Origin: an uncultured Acetatifactor sp.
GTDB taxonomy: Bacteria; Bacillota; Clostridia; Lachnospirales; Lachnospiraceae
Reading direction: 5' to 3'
Assembly: GCA_910588225.1 (NCBI GenBank)
Contig: CAJUQT010000014.1
Coordinates: forward strand, 1-64,000
Length of the DNA: 64,000 nucleotides
The position numbers and the translations under genes were made by a program. Below the pieces are notes generated by a model. The model was not told where the DNA came from. It saw only the letters and a program-made list of their open reading frames with translations, and did not search any database. Below, piece by piece: positions 51,638 to 61,181 of this stretch. How positions within the stretch are numbered: position 1 is the first letter of the stretch; each line of letters begins with the position of its first letter.

Positions 51638-53580
51638 GCTTCTACCTCCGTTTCAAAAGGGGATGCCAAAAGGCCGGCCCCATTACACAACAGCCCTTTT
51701 TCCGGGCAGTTCCTCCAGGCATATCTTATCTTTTTCATTTTTCGTGAAAACCGATCAGCCAGCAATATGGAGTTCCCTTCTATTGCCGCCTCCACAGGAA
51801 AGTATATTCCGTCTTCCCCTGCGGCTTCAAATTCCTCCGGCTGCCTTCCATCTGCCGTCAGAAGTTCCGTTCCCGTCTCCGAGAAAGTAATTCTCACCCT
51901 TTCCCCTTCCGCCCTGCACACCTCTGCCACCGGTCCCTGCCACACTACATCTTCTCCATAAGCCAATGCTCTGGCCGCCAGAGAAAGCCGATAAGCCACA
52001 TCCTTCTTATTTAAAGGATGCAGGTCATTCCATTCACCCAAATCAAGATTCACCGTAGTCGCCGTATTGGGAAGCTCCATGGCTCTGCGCTGTGCTTCTC
52101 TGAGAGCCGGCCATCCACTGTCCGCAGGCAAATCAATGGCAAATCCCGGCAGCTGCGCCACCAGAAATGGAGTCTCTCCCTGCCCCCACTGCCGTCTCCA
52201 GTCCCAAATTAAAGCTTTCAGCCGCTTCTCATATGTCTCCGGCGTCTTGTCGTTACTCTCCCCCTGATACCACACGAATCCTTTTACTGTATATCGGCGA
52301 CATGGAGCAACCATTCCGTTGTACAGGCCAGTAGGTTTCCAGGATACAAAATCTGCCGAAGGCGCCGTTTCCTCCAGGATAGTTCCGATCCGATACTCCC
52401 ACTCTCCTGCAAGCTCTACCCACAGCCGTTCATTAAAAAGCCCGCAGAGCTTATCCGGCGTCATTCGGCCTCTCCCATCATTGCAGGTCAGCCGGATAAT
52501 CACTTCATTCTCTCCTGACCGCAATATGCCTTCCGGCACCTCATACTTACGCGGCGGATACTGATAACCAGTCCACCCAACCATTGTCCCGTTTAAATAA
52601 GTTTCATCGCTGTCCGTCAATGTCCCCAGCCAGAGCCTTGCCGCCTTCCCGGCCATCTCCTCCGGCAGGTGAAACCGTTTCTTAAGCCAGATAACACCTT
52701 TGAAATCCTGCAGTCCCCGCTCCGAAAGGCTTCCGGGAAGTGTAATCTTTCTCCATTCCCGCCCTTCCTCTCCCCGGGCTTCTCCCAGATACCACTTCTC
52801 CAAAAGTCCCCTGTCTGTCTCCCGGCTCCTGCGCATCCAGGCTCTCCCGGCCTCTTCATCCTGCTTCTGCTTCTGTTCAATAAATCCTTCCGAAGCATAC
52901 AGCCGAATGGTCTCCTGCAGGTCCGCTTCTCCCTCGAACAGCTCCTTTCCCATCCATGCCTCAACGGGCGTCCCTCCGAGGCTGACATTGATCAGCCCAA
53001 CCGGCACAGCTTCCGCCTCCCTCAGGAATCTCCCATAGAACCAGGTAAGCCCTGAGAAATCCGGCACATTTTCCTCTGCGCTCTCCTTCCATTCTCCGCT
53101 GAGCAGATCTTCCAACGGGCCTTCAAAAGTATAATGTTCCGCAATCTTGAATATTCTCAGCTGTTCATCTGCACAGTTTCTGACTTCTTCCGGAAAGCGA
53201 TCCTGAATCCGCCGTATGGGCAGTTCCATGTTGGACTGTCCGGAGCACAGCCATACTTCCCCTACTGCCACGTTCTCTATCTTCCTGACATCGCCGGAAT
53301 CTGTTCGGATTTCCAGCAGGTACCCGCTGCCTGCCTCCTGAAGATCCAATAATACTTCCCAGTATCCGGACTCATCCGGCTTTGCTTCAGCATAGGCCAA
53401 TATCCGGCTTCCGTCATGCAGTGTTGCTTCCACGGATTTCATCTTGTGACTCCACCCCCAGATTCTGGTTCTGCGGGAACGCTGCAGCACCATACCTTCC
53501 GCAAATATTCTCGGCAGGCGCAATCCGTCTCCATCCAAAGCAGCCTCTCTGCTGCCCCTCAGTTCTCTCTCCTTATCCAT
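51634..53580 (-). CDS. SGNH-family sialate O-acetylesterase-like protein
   Basis: This 648-residue esterase has the SGNH/DUF303 layout: a lead strand FAEGMVLQRSRRTRIWGWS, the Ser block GQSNMELPI, the WYQGESND block in the middle and the catalytic DLHPLNK (Asp-x-His type) near the C-terminus. A galactose-binding-like domain interrupts the core (about 270-400). I chose the ATG at 53580, preceded by AAGGAGGAC. It is translationally coupled to the GH2 gene. No sialidase or sialic acid gene is in the window, so deacetylation of an acetylated plant glycan (such as xylan) is at least as likely as sialate. Confidence 0.82.
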   Translation of the reverse strand: MDKERELRGSREAALDGDGLRLPRIFAEGMVLQRSRRTRIWGWSHKMKSVEATLHDGSRILAYAEAKPDESGYWEVLLDLQEAGSGYLLEIRTDSGDVRKIENVAVGEVWLCSGQSNMELPIRRIQDRFPEEVRNCADEQLRIFKIAEHYTFEGPLEDLLSGEWKESAEENVPDFSGLTWFYGRFLREAEAVPVGLINVSLGGTPVEAWMGKELFEGEADLQETIRLYASEGFIEQKQKQDEEAGRAWMRRSRETDRGLLEKWYLGEARGEEGREWRKITLPGSLSERGLQDFKGVIWLKKRFHLPEEMAGKAARLWLGTLTDSDETYLNGTMVGWTGYQYPPRKYEVPEGILRSGENEVIIRLTCNDGRGRMTPDKLCGLFNERLWVELAGEWEYRIGTILEETAPSADFVSWKPTGLYNGMVAPCRRYTVKGFVWYQGESNDKTPETYEKRLKALIWDWRRQWGQGETPFLVAQLPGFAIDLPADSGWPALREAQRRAMELPNTATTVNLDLGEWNDLHPLNKKDVAYRLSLAARALAYGEDVVWQGPVAEVCRAEGERVRITFSETGTELLTADGRQPEEFEAAGEDGIYFPVEAAIEGNSILLADRFSRKMKKIRYAWRNCPEKGLLCNGAGLLASPFETEVEA

Positions 53581-53659
53581 TTCTGTCCTCCTTCTGAATC
53601 GTAATTCCAGATTCTCAAATCCTGTGGCCAGACTGTTTTCTTTGCGGCATTTCATTTTT

Positions 53660-53688
53660 ATCATAGCAGATAGTCTGCCCTGGAACAA
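53660..53688 (-). promoter_or_regulatory. Predicted promoter of the esterase-GH2 operon
   Basis: On the minus strand TTGTTC (53683-53688) and TATGAT (53660-53665) are 17 bases apart, about 80 bases before the ATG. The -35 box directly abuts the tandem repeat at 53689-53728. Confidence 0.6.
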
Positions 53689-53728
53689 TGATGTATTGTG
53701 ATAAAAATTGATATATTCTCATAAAAAA
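53689..53728. promoter_or_regulatory. Tandem 20-bp direct repeat, candidate activator site
   Basis: TGATGTATTGTGATAAAAAT (53689-53708) is followed without gap by TGATATATTCTCATAAAAAA (53709-53728), 16 of 20 identical. The 20-base period puts both copies on one face of the helix, immediately upstream of the -35 box of the esterase-GH2 operon, the classic place for an AraC-type activator. Confidence 0.6.
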
Positions 53729-53841
53729 ATCTGCACTCTACTCATTTTTTCTCTTTCGCTGTATAATGGAATTCGACAGCATCAAAAGGCCGATTCCATA
53801 ATAGAAGTTAAAGGACAGGAAGCAGACTCTTCTGCCATATC

Positions 53842-55221
53842 ATGCAGTGGTGCCTGCCGGTAATTATTATGAAAAGAAATAAACTGACTCCAACCAGTAT
53901 TATCATGCTGGGTTTCCTCATTGGCGCATTGTTGGGAACCCTGTGTCTCATGCTCCCTGTCAGCCTGCGGCAGGGGCAGAAAATAGATTCCATAGACGCC
54001 TTATTTGTGGCCATGTCCAGCATCTGTGTCACCGGTCTGTCCACAGTCAATATCGGACAGACTTTTTCCGTTTTCGGTCAGATTATACTTTTACTTCTGA
54101 TTCAGTTCGGCGGTCTGGGAATTGTCACATTTACCACCATCGTTTTATTCCTCTTCCGGCGCAGAATTACCCTGTCGGACAGAATGCTGATTCAGAGTGC
54201 CTACAACCTGGATACCCTGTCCGGCCTGGTACGGCTGACTCTGCGGATTCTGAAAGTTACCCTGTGCCTGGAAGGTATAGGGGCACTTGGTTATGCTCTG
54301 GTATTCATCCCGGAATACGGTCTGAAAGGAATCTGGTTCAGCATTTTCCATGCGGTATCTGCATTCTGTAATGCCGGCATCGACCTCCTTGGCGGGAACA
54401 GCTTCTGCGGCTATGCGGATAATGTCATCCTGAACTTCACCACTATTTTCCTGATTATTGTCAGTGGTCTTGGTTTTCCCGTATATTGGGAAATTGCCCG
54501 AACGTTTCGCTCTATACGCAAAAAGGTCGGGAATCCCTACCCACGCAAAATGAATCTTCAGGCCAAAATCGTCATTCTGGCAACATTATCCCTGATTCTG
54601 GCAGGTACCGCTCTGACTTTACTCTTCGAATACAACAATCCTGATACCCTGGGCGGTATGAGCTGGCCCCGGAAAGTGATGGCGGCCCTGTTTCAGTCTG
54701 TGACACTGCGCACAGCCGGCTTCGCCACCATTTCCCAGGAATATTTCAAACCTGCATCCTGCCTTGTGTATGTGGTGATGATGTTTATCGGCGGTTCTCC
54801 TGCGGGTACGGCAGGCGGCGTCAAGACAGTGACCATTATCCTGCTCTTCGCCTCCATGTTCGCCAATATTCGAGGCAAAAAGGATGTCAGCATCATGCGC
54901 AGGAAAATTGCCGACGATACCATCCGAAGGTGTGTAGCCATAGTCACATTCAGTTTAACCGTTTTACTTCTGCTGACCACAGCTCTGCTGGCGGTCCAGG
55001 AAAGCAGCTTCCTGGATACCCTGTATGAAATGACCTCCGCCATCGCCACCGTCGGTCTGTCCAGAGGTCTGACAGGCGCCCTGAATCCCATAGGAAAGCT
55101 GATTATAGCCCTCACCATGTATCTGGGGAGAATCGGTCCTATTACACTGGCTCTGGTCTTCAACAGCCGCAGGCCCACCGGGAATGTGTCCTACGCGGAA
55201 AGCAAAATCATCATCGGATAA
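53842..55221 (+). CDS. ktrB: Potassium uptake protein KtrB (TrkH family)
   Basis: This 459-residue K+ channel-like subunit has four repeated M1-P-M2 units. Filter-type loops include SSICVTGLSTVN, HAVSAFCNAGIDLLGGNS, VTLRTAGFATIS and TSAIATVGLSRGL. The first possible ATG is 53842; the ATG at 53869 (MKRNKLTPTSII) fits the family equally well, and neither has a clear ribosome binding site. ktrA follows after 27 bases. A TATAAT box lies at 53762-53767. Confidence 0.92.
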   Translation: MQWCLPVIIMKRNKLTPTSIIMLGFLIGALLGTLCLMLPVSLRQGQKIDSIDALFVAMSSICVTGLSTVNIGQTFSVFGQIILLLLIQFGGLGIVTFTTIVLFLFRRRITLSDRMLIQSAYNLDTLSGLVRLTLRILKVTLCLEGIGALGYALVFIPEYGLKGIWFSIFHAVSAFCNAGIDLLGGNSFCGYADNVILNFTTIFLIIVSGLGFPVYWEIARTFRSIRKKVGNPYPRKMNLQAKIVILATLSLILAGTALTLLFEYNNPDTLGGMSWPRKVMAALFQSVTLRTAGFATISQEYFKPASCLVYVVMMFIGGSPAGTAGGVKTVTIILLFASMFANIRGKKDVSIMRRKIADDTIRRCVAIVTFSLTVLLLLTTALLAVQESSFLDTLYEMTSAIATVGLSRGLTGALNPIGKLIIALTMYLGRIGPITLALVFNSRRPTGNVSYAESKIIIG

Positions 55222-55248
55222 TGAAAATGTCAGAAAAAGGAGAATCAG

Positions 55249-55929
55249 ATGAAAAAACAGACACAGAAAGAATATATTATAATCGGACTGGGCCGCTTCG
55301 GCACCAGCATTGCAAAACAGCTGGAGGCAAACGGCTGCAAAGTGCTGGCAGTCGACAACAATGATCAGAAAATCCGACAAATTGCCGAGCATGTCACACT
55401 TGCCATGTGTGTGGATGTCACCAACGAGGAAGCTCTGTCCGAGCTGGGCGGAAGGAATTTTGACGGAGCCATCATCTCCATCGGCCACAGCCTGGATGCC
55501 TCCGTACTGGCCACCATCTGGGCAAAGGAACAGGGAATCCCACAGATTATTGCAAAGGCATACGATGATATGCAGGGGAAAATCCTCACAAAAATAGGCG
55601 CCGACAAAATTGTCCACCCGGAAAAGGAAACCGGAATCCAGCTTGCCAACGATCTGGCTTTTAATAACCTCTTTGACGCCATCGAATTGTCCTCAGAGTA
55701 TTCCATTGCGGAAATGCTCACCCCCACCGAATGGATAGGAAAGAATCTGATTGAACTGAACCTTCGGAAGAAATATAATGTAAACGTAATTGCAGTCAAA
55801 CGGGGCAGCACTCTGCTCATCAACCCGCCTGCAGACTCCCCCACAAAAAAAGGCGACCTGTTCATGATTCTGGGGCTGAACAGCACCCTGAAGAAAATCG
55901 CAAGCGCTAATGCCGCACGGCGGGAGTGA
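55249..55929 (+). CDS. ktrA: Potassium uptake regulatory subunit KtrA (TrkA family)
   Basis: This 226-residue cytoplasmic protein gates KtrB. It has an RCK_N Rossmann domain (EYIIIGLGRFGTSIAKQLE, the GxGxxG nucleotide-binding loop, with D45-type acidic residue in VLAVDNND) and an RCK_C domain (about 140-220). A-AGGAG precedes the ATG. Its stop is 13 bases from the stop of the convergent Mrp-like operon; no clear terminator fits between. Confidence 0.94.
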   Translation: MKKQTQKEYIIIGLGRFGTSIAKQLEANGCKVLAVDNNDQKIRQIAEHVTLAMCVDVTNEEALSELGGRNFDGAIISIGHSLDASVLATIWAKEQGIPQIIAKAYDDMQGKILTKIGADKIVHPEKETGIQLANDLAFNNLFDAIELSSEYSIAEMLTPTEWIGKNLIELNLRKKYNVNVIAVKRGSTLLINPPADSPTKKGDLFMILGLNSTLKKIASANAARRE

Positions 55930-55942
55930 GCAGTTACCGTCC

Positions 55943-58090
55943 CTAATGTGCGATGATATACAGCAAAGTCAGCGCCAGTCCGATACAGAACAACAGCAAC
56001 CCGAAGGAAAGGCTCCTCTGGATGATGTGGTTAGTCTCCCGGAACTCCTCTCCCTTTACCGCTGCCAGATGCACATAATCCCTGTATACAGGCCTTTTCC
56101 TGCGCCAGGTGAGATTGCCCAGGCTCTGGAACCCATTCAGCAGTTTCCCCAGCACTTCCGTAAATGCATTTCCTTCCGGGCGCTCATGGGGAAGCCGGCT
56201 GTCACGGTACAGAGTCCTCCGGAGAATTACCACCATCGTATCCGCAAAGCTGTCCAAAATCCTGCACAATACACCCAGAAATACCGGTAAGATCCCCAGC
56301 AGAACAGGCCTGTAAATTATCTCCTCCAAATCAAGCCATTTGGGCCATGCATTGATATATTCTCTTTCTCCATTCTCCTTCCTCTTCAGCAGGCAGGGCC
56401 GGATGAACAGACAATACACCGCCGCCCCAATTGCAATGGAAGTCATTCCCCCTTTTAAATTCTCCCATCCAAACCAGGATACCGAATGTATCTCTCCTTC
56501 CATACGCAGAAATTCCTGCGCAGACCTTCCCGCAGACATCATGATGCTGTCAGGGAAGAGGCCCCAGAAAAAGAGCAGCCCGGCGCTCCCTGCCAGAGCA
56601 AATACTGTCACCGGTTTCATATACCCTTTCATCCCGTCATAAGCTTCCTGCCGGGCGGCATCCTGATTCTTCTCCACAAATACTGCCACAAATATTTTTG
56701 TCATATATGCAACCGTAAGGCCGCCGGAAAAAAGGAAGATCATTTCCGCTGCCTTCATAAATCCGTCTCCGCCATACTCCACAATGCTCTCATGCAGCAA
56801 TGTCTTACTGACATAACCGCCGAAAAAAGGAATCCCGCCAATTGCCAGCGCTCCTGTGAGAAAAATCCCTGCCAGCAGAGGCTTTTTCCTCCCGAATCCC
56901 CTGATATCATTGAGGTTCAGCGCATGTACATTCATGTAAACCACCCCTGCCGCCAGAAAAAGCACCAGCTTAATGAGAGAATGGTTTACCATGTGGAGAA
57001 AACTTCCCTGCGCCGCAGCCAGCTGATGTGCTGCAGAAACCGTCTGTACCATGCCATCCTCTTCTCCCGGCATACACAACATTCCGATGCCTGTCAGGAT
57101 AAATCCAATCTGAGACATGGAGGAGCAGGCCAGCGTCCGCTTCAAGTCCACAGAGAACACTGCCAGTATGGCTCCGCCCAGCATAGTTACAAGTCCTGTA
57201 AGCAATATGGCAAATCCCCAGGCCCTGTCAGGCAGAAACAAATTGCAGCTGACAATTAGAATGCCGTAGACACCCGTTTTCGTCAGAATGCCGGACAGCA
57301 GGGCAGAAGCCGGTGCCGGCGCCACCGGATGAGCCTTCGGCAGCCAGATGTGCAGAGGAAACGCACCAGCCTTCGCTCCAAAGCCAAATAGCATACATGC
57401 CCCGGCAATATATAATGTCTCTTTATCCTCATATCCTGCTGCCGCTCCGGATAATTCCCCTGTCACCAGTGTTCCCAGACAATGATACAGCAGGAAAATT
57501 CCCATCAGCAAAACCAGACCTCCAAGTATCGCCACTGCCAGATAGGTATCCGCAGCCCTCAGCGCCGGCCCGTTTTCCTCCTGTGCCACCCATACATAGG
57601 AAGTAAAAGACATAATCTCGAAAAAAATAAAGGTTGTATATAGATCCCCCGACAGAAATACACCCATCGTAGCCCCCAGCGTCCACAGCAAAAACAGATA
57701 ATAGCGGCTGCGGTTGGTATGATGATTAAAATATTCCATGGAAAAGGCCGCCGCCATCATCCACATAAAGGCCGCCACACAGCCATACATGGCCCGGAAC
57801 CCATCCAGAATAAAATACAGTCCCATCCCGCATATTTCAGGAATTTCCAGAGACAGCGCCTCTCCTCCCCCGCTCCGGAATACCGGAAGCGCCAATCCAA
57901 GCATCACCACGAATTCCGCCGATGCCGCGCAGACAGCTAAAAAGTCCCCCGCCTTCTCCTGCCAGCCTTCCGCTCCTGCTTTCCCCCTTTTCTTCCGCCA
58001 ATATGTGCCGGCTCCGCAGACCGGTATCCCCGCCAAAAAAGGGAAAAAGACGACAAATATCAGATACATTTCTTCCTTCATATCATTCAC
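55943..58090 (-). CDS. Proton-conducting antiporter-like subunit (NuoL/MnhA-D family), fourth in operon
   Basis: This 715-residue membrane protein has about 14-16 membrane segments and the PF00361 core. Conserved Lys/His positions occur in HIWLPKAHPVAPAPASALLSG, ILTKTGVYGILIV and MVNHSLIKLVLFLAAGVVYM. It is ~200 residues longer than its operon partners because of a C-terminal extension (about 520-715) like the tail of NuoL or MnhA. It is the last gene of the operon. Confidence 0.82.
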   Translation of the reverse strand: MNDMKEEMYLIFVVFFPFLAGIPVCGAGTYWRKKRGKAGAEGWQEKAGDFLAVCAASAEFVVMLGLALPVFRSGGGEALSLEIPEICGMGLYFILDGFRAMYGCVAAFMWMMAAAFSMEYFNHHTNRSRYYLFLLWTLGATMGVFLSGDLYTTFIFFEIMSFTSYVWVAQEENGPALRAADTYLAVAILGGLVLLMGIFLLYHCLGTLVTGELSGAAAGYEDKETLYIAGACMLFGFGAKAGAFPLHIWLPKAHPVAPAPASALLSGILTKTGVYGILIVSCNLFLPDRAWGFAILLTGLVTMLGGAILAVFSVDLKRTLACSSMSQIGFILTGIGMLCMPGEEDGMVQTVSAAHQLAAAQGSFLHMVNHSLIKLVLFLAAGVVYMNVHALNLNDIRGFGRKKPLLAGIFLTGALAIGGIPFFGGYVSKTLLHESIVEYGGDGFMKAAEMIFLFSGGLTVAYMTKIFVAVFVEKNQDAARQEAYDGMKGYMKPVTVFALAGSAGLLFFWGLFPDSIMMSAGRSAQEFLRMEGEIHSVSWFGWENLKGGMTSIAIGAAVYCLFIRPCLLKRKENGEREYINAWPKWLDLEEIIYRPVLLGILPVFLGVLCRILDSFADTMVVILRRTLYRDSRLPHERPEGNAFTEVLGKLLNGFQSLGNLTWRRKRPVYRDYVHLAAVKGEEFRETNHIIQRSLSFGLLLFCIGLALTLLYIIAH

Positions 58091-58156
58091 CGTTCCTTAT
58101 TCTCAACAGGATGCTGCTTATTATCCCATCGCTTATCCCTGAAATCCTGCCTGTGA

Positions 58157-59638
58157 TTACAGCGTTCCCAGTTCCCCGGCAATCCGTTCCAGCACTTCCA
58201 GAACAGGCCCAAAATGCAGGCCCAGACAGATCATCGCAGCAGCGGCCATCCCTATGGGTGCCAGCATCATCCATCCCGCATCTTCCACATCCTCCAGCGT
58301 CCGACTGTCAAAATCCTTTCCCGGGAAAAAGAAGCGGATCACAATCGTCAGCATGTAGACCGCCGTAAGCAATGCCGACACCAAAAGCCCCGCCACACCC
58401 ACATATGCAAGAATATTTCCGTTTTCCACCGCGGCTTTTGCCAGATACCATTTGCTGACGAAGCCGCACAGTCCCGGCACACCGGTCAGCGCAAACGCTG
58501 AGATGGAAAAAAAGAAACAGACTTTCGGCATCTTCCGTCCGAATCCGTTCAGCTCATGAATATAATTCCTGCCGGTCTTATGCATAATCGCTCCCGCGCA
58601 GAAAAAAGAGCAAAGCTTCATAAACGAGTGACATATCATATGCGCCATTGCCCCTGCAAGACCGGCCGGCGTCATGAGCGCGGCTCCAAATAGAATATAA
58701 GACATATTGCCCACTGTAGACCAGGCCAGCCGCCTTTTTAAGTGTGTCTCCTTCAATGCCCTGCTGCAGCCATAGACGATAGTGAAAACGGTCAGAATCA
58801 AAATGACGCTCTGCACCCAGGTTCCCCGCAGAAGCTCCGTGCCGAAGCTGTAATAGGTCACACGCATGGCGGCAAAAGCGCCGGTATTCACCACGGCCAC
58901 CGCATGCAGCAAAGCCGTTACGGGAGTCGGCGCCACGCTGGCCTTCGGCAGCCAGGAAGAAAACGGCCACATGGCAGTCTTCACACTGAAACCGCAAAAG
59001 CAGAGCAGATAAATCAACAACAGCATATCCGTCTTCCCCCCGGTCCGCGCCATGTCCAGCACCCCTCCCGCCACGAAGGTGGAAGTCGTCCCGTAAGCCA
59101 GCACAAAAGTCATTCCGATAAAAGCAAATGCCGCGCCCCCCAGCATATAGTACAGATACATTCTGCTGGCATGAACAGCCTCCCTGGTCCTTTCATGCAT
59201 CACCAGCGGCAGCGTCACCAGGCTCAGCATCTCAAAAAAGAAGTACATGGTCAGAATATTTTCCGCCAGGGCAACTCCCAGTGTAATGCCATAGGTTACC
59301 ACATAAAACAGCAAAAATGACTTTTCATTCTTCTCCGATTTCATATATTCAAAAGAATACAGCATGGCAAAGGGCCACAGCAATGCCGCAAGCGCCGCGA
59401 ACACTGCCCCAATGCCATCCAGCCGAAGGGTAATACTCAAATTACCCGTAAATCGGAATACCGTCAAGGTTCCCTCGGGTGCATGCAAAAGCATCCAAAG
59501 CACCAGAAGAGAATTCACGCATACTGCTGTCTCCAGATAAATCCACATCCCCTTCCTGGTTCTGAAAAAGAGAAGCGGCAGTAAAATACCTGTAAATATG
59601 GGCAGAATCACTACAATCAACATCATTACTTCTTTCAT
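58157..59638 (-). CDS. Proton-conducting antiporter-like subunit (NuoM/MnhD family), third in operon
   Basis: This 493-residue protein has about 14 membrane segments. Core motifs are SSWLPKASVAPTPVTALLHA, the following AVVNTGAFAAMRV helix (Asn replaces the Lys seen in the partners) and CHSFMKLCSFFCAGAIMHK. It starts one base after the stop of the gene before it. The Lys-to-Asn change in the TM7/8 helix may affect whether this copy pumps. Confidence 0.82.
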   Translation of the reverse strand: MKEVMMLIVVILPIFTGILLPLLFFRTRKGMWIYLETAVCVNSLLVLWMLLHAPEGTLTVFRFTGNLSITLRLDGIGAVFAALAALLWPFAMLYSFEYMKSEKNEKSFLLFYVVTYGITLGVALAENILTMYFFFEMLSLVTLPLVMHERTREAVHASRMYLYYMLGGAAFAFIGMTFVLAYGTTSTFVAGGVLDMARTGGKTDMLLLIYLLCFCGFSVKTAMWPFSSWLPKASVAPTPVTALLHAVAVVNTGAFAAMRVTYYSFGTELLRGTWVQSVILILTVFTIVYGCSRALKETHLKRRLAWSTVGNMSYILFGAALMTPAGLAGAMAHMICHSFMKLCSFFCAGAIMHKTGRNYIHELNGFGRKMPKVCFFFSISAFALTGVPGLCGFVSKWYLAKAAVENGNILAYVGVAGLLVSALLTAVYMLTIVIRFFFPGKDFDSRTLEDVEDAGWMMLAPIGMAAAAMICLGLHFGPVLEVLERIAGELGTL

Positions 59639-59639
59639 C

Positions 59640-61169
59640 TCACCCCAGCCCTTTCATCCCCAAAAGCTTTCCTGCAAAATCCGAAGCATACCGAATCAGC
59701 GGATTCGGGAAAATTCCTGCCAGAATCGCTGTCCCTCCCAGCAATACTACCGGCAGCAGCATCCCGAAGGAGCACTTGGTCTCCTCTTCAGATACCATTA
59801 TCTCCGCAGCCTTTCCCTCTTTCCCCGGAAAAAAGCCTTTCATGGACACAGGCAGCAGATACCCGGCGGTCAGCAGTGCACTGACCAATAGTATCACCGG
59901 TCCCATCCATGAGAAAATTCCTGTCTCCGACTGCAGGGCCCCCAGGCCCAGGTACCATTTGCTGATAAACCCGCAGGCAGGCGGAATCCCTACCAGTGCC
60001 AGAGATAATAAAGTATAGCTCCACAGCATCACCGGCATTCTCTTCCCAATGCCCCCAAGCTCCTCCACATGCTGTCTGTGAAGACAGTGCAGAAAAATTC
60101 CGGCTGTCAGAAACAGACCACATTTAACAAAAGCATGAAAAACCACATGAAGAAACGCTCCTGTCATGGCGTCAGCTTCAAACAGCGACAGTCCGAACAA
60201 TATATAAGAAACCTGACTGACCGTGGAATATGCCAGCCTTTTCTTGAACACCTTCTCCCGAAAGGCCAGCAGTGATCCCACAAAAACTGTCAGCAGGCTC
60301 AAAATCATCCATCCATACTGTACCCAGGTTCCCCTCAGGAAATCCGTCCCCACAATATAGAAAACCGCCCGCAGAAGGGCCAGCACACCGGACTTCACAA
60401 TGACAGACGACAAGACCGCAGACGCCGGCGAAGGCGCCACAGGATGGGCTGTAGGCAGCCAGGCATGAAACGGCAGCATTCCCGCCTTCACTCCAAAGCC
60501 CAGAATCATGACGAACACCGCCGTCAATAAGATTCCTTCCTGTCCCTGTACCGCGTTCAAATTCAGCGTTCCCCCCGGCGCAAACGTCAGAGAGTCACAG
60601 TATCGGTACAGGAAAAAGATGCCGAACAACCCTCCGTATGCTCCACACAGTGAATAAAAAAGGTATTTCAGCGCCGCCATAATCGATTCTCTGCTGCCAT
60701 CATGAAGCACCAGAGGCACGGAAGCCAGTGTCATCATCTCATAGAAGAAGTACATTGTCACCAGATTCCCTGCAAAATCCAGTCCCACCAGCACACCGTA
60801 CAACAACAGCCAGAATCCGAAAAATCGTTTTCCATCCTTCTCCTCTTTCATATAAGCCAGAGCATAAACCGTCACCAGCAGCCACACAATACTGACAAGA
60901 GTCACAAAGAGCCGGCCTGCTTCATCCACACGAAAATAAACCGGGATTCCTTTTAGCAGAGAAAACAGCCTGGCTTCTCCTTCCCCCTGCCAGGCGGCAG
61001 TCAATGCCAGGACCGCAGATATTCCTATGACACCGCTTACAAATATGGAAAGTCCCTTTCCCACACCTATGGTACCAACGCCTCTTCTGCATTCCAAAAA
61101 AGAGGAAAGCAGAAGCACTACACCCGCCAGTATGGGCAGCCCAATGGGAATCAACAATAATTCATCCAT
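59640..61169 (-). CDS. Proton-conducting antiporter-like subunit (NuoM/MnhD family), second in operon
   Basis: This 509-residue protein has about 14 membrane segments, with FHAWLPTAHPVAPSPASAVLSS, VIVKSGVLALLRA and FHAFVKCGLFLTAGIFLH as the conserved ion-path motifs. A 12-base gap separates it from the MnhD gene upstream and one base from the next. It keeps the Lys that the third subunit lacks. Confidence 0.83.
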   Translation of the reverse strand: MDELLLIPIGLPILAGVVLLLSSFLECRRGVGTIGVGKGLSIFVSGVIGISAVLALTAAWQGEGEARLFSLLKGIPVYFRVDEAGRLFVTLVSIVWLLVTVYALAYMKEEKDGKRFFGFWLLLYGVLVGLDFAGNLVTMYFFYEMMTLASVPLVLHDGSRESIMAALKYLFYSLCGAYGGLFGIFFLYRYCDSLTFAPGGTLNLNAVQGQEGILLTAVFVMILGFGVKAGMLPFHAWLPTAHPVAPSPASAVLSSVIVKSGVLALLRAVFYIVGTDFLRGTWVQYGWMILSLLTVFVGSLLAFREKVFKKRLAYSTVSQVSYILFGLSLFEADAMTGAFLHVVFHAFVKCGLFLTAGIFLHCLHRQHVEELGGIGKRMPVMLWSYTLLSLALVGIPPACGFISKWYLGLGALQSETGIFSWMGPVILLVSALLTAGYLLPVSMKGFFPGKEGKAAEIMVSEEETKCSFGMLLPVVLLGGTAILAGIFPNPLIRYASDFAGKLLGMKGLG

Positions 61170-61181
61170 CTTCCATCCTCC

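Noticed and set aside
51634..53580. Sialic acid utilisation locus
   Set aside because: Only the esterase family name suggests it; no sialidase, lyase, epimerase or sialate transporter is nearby.
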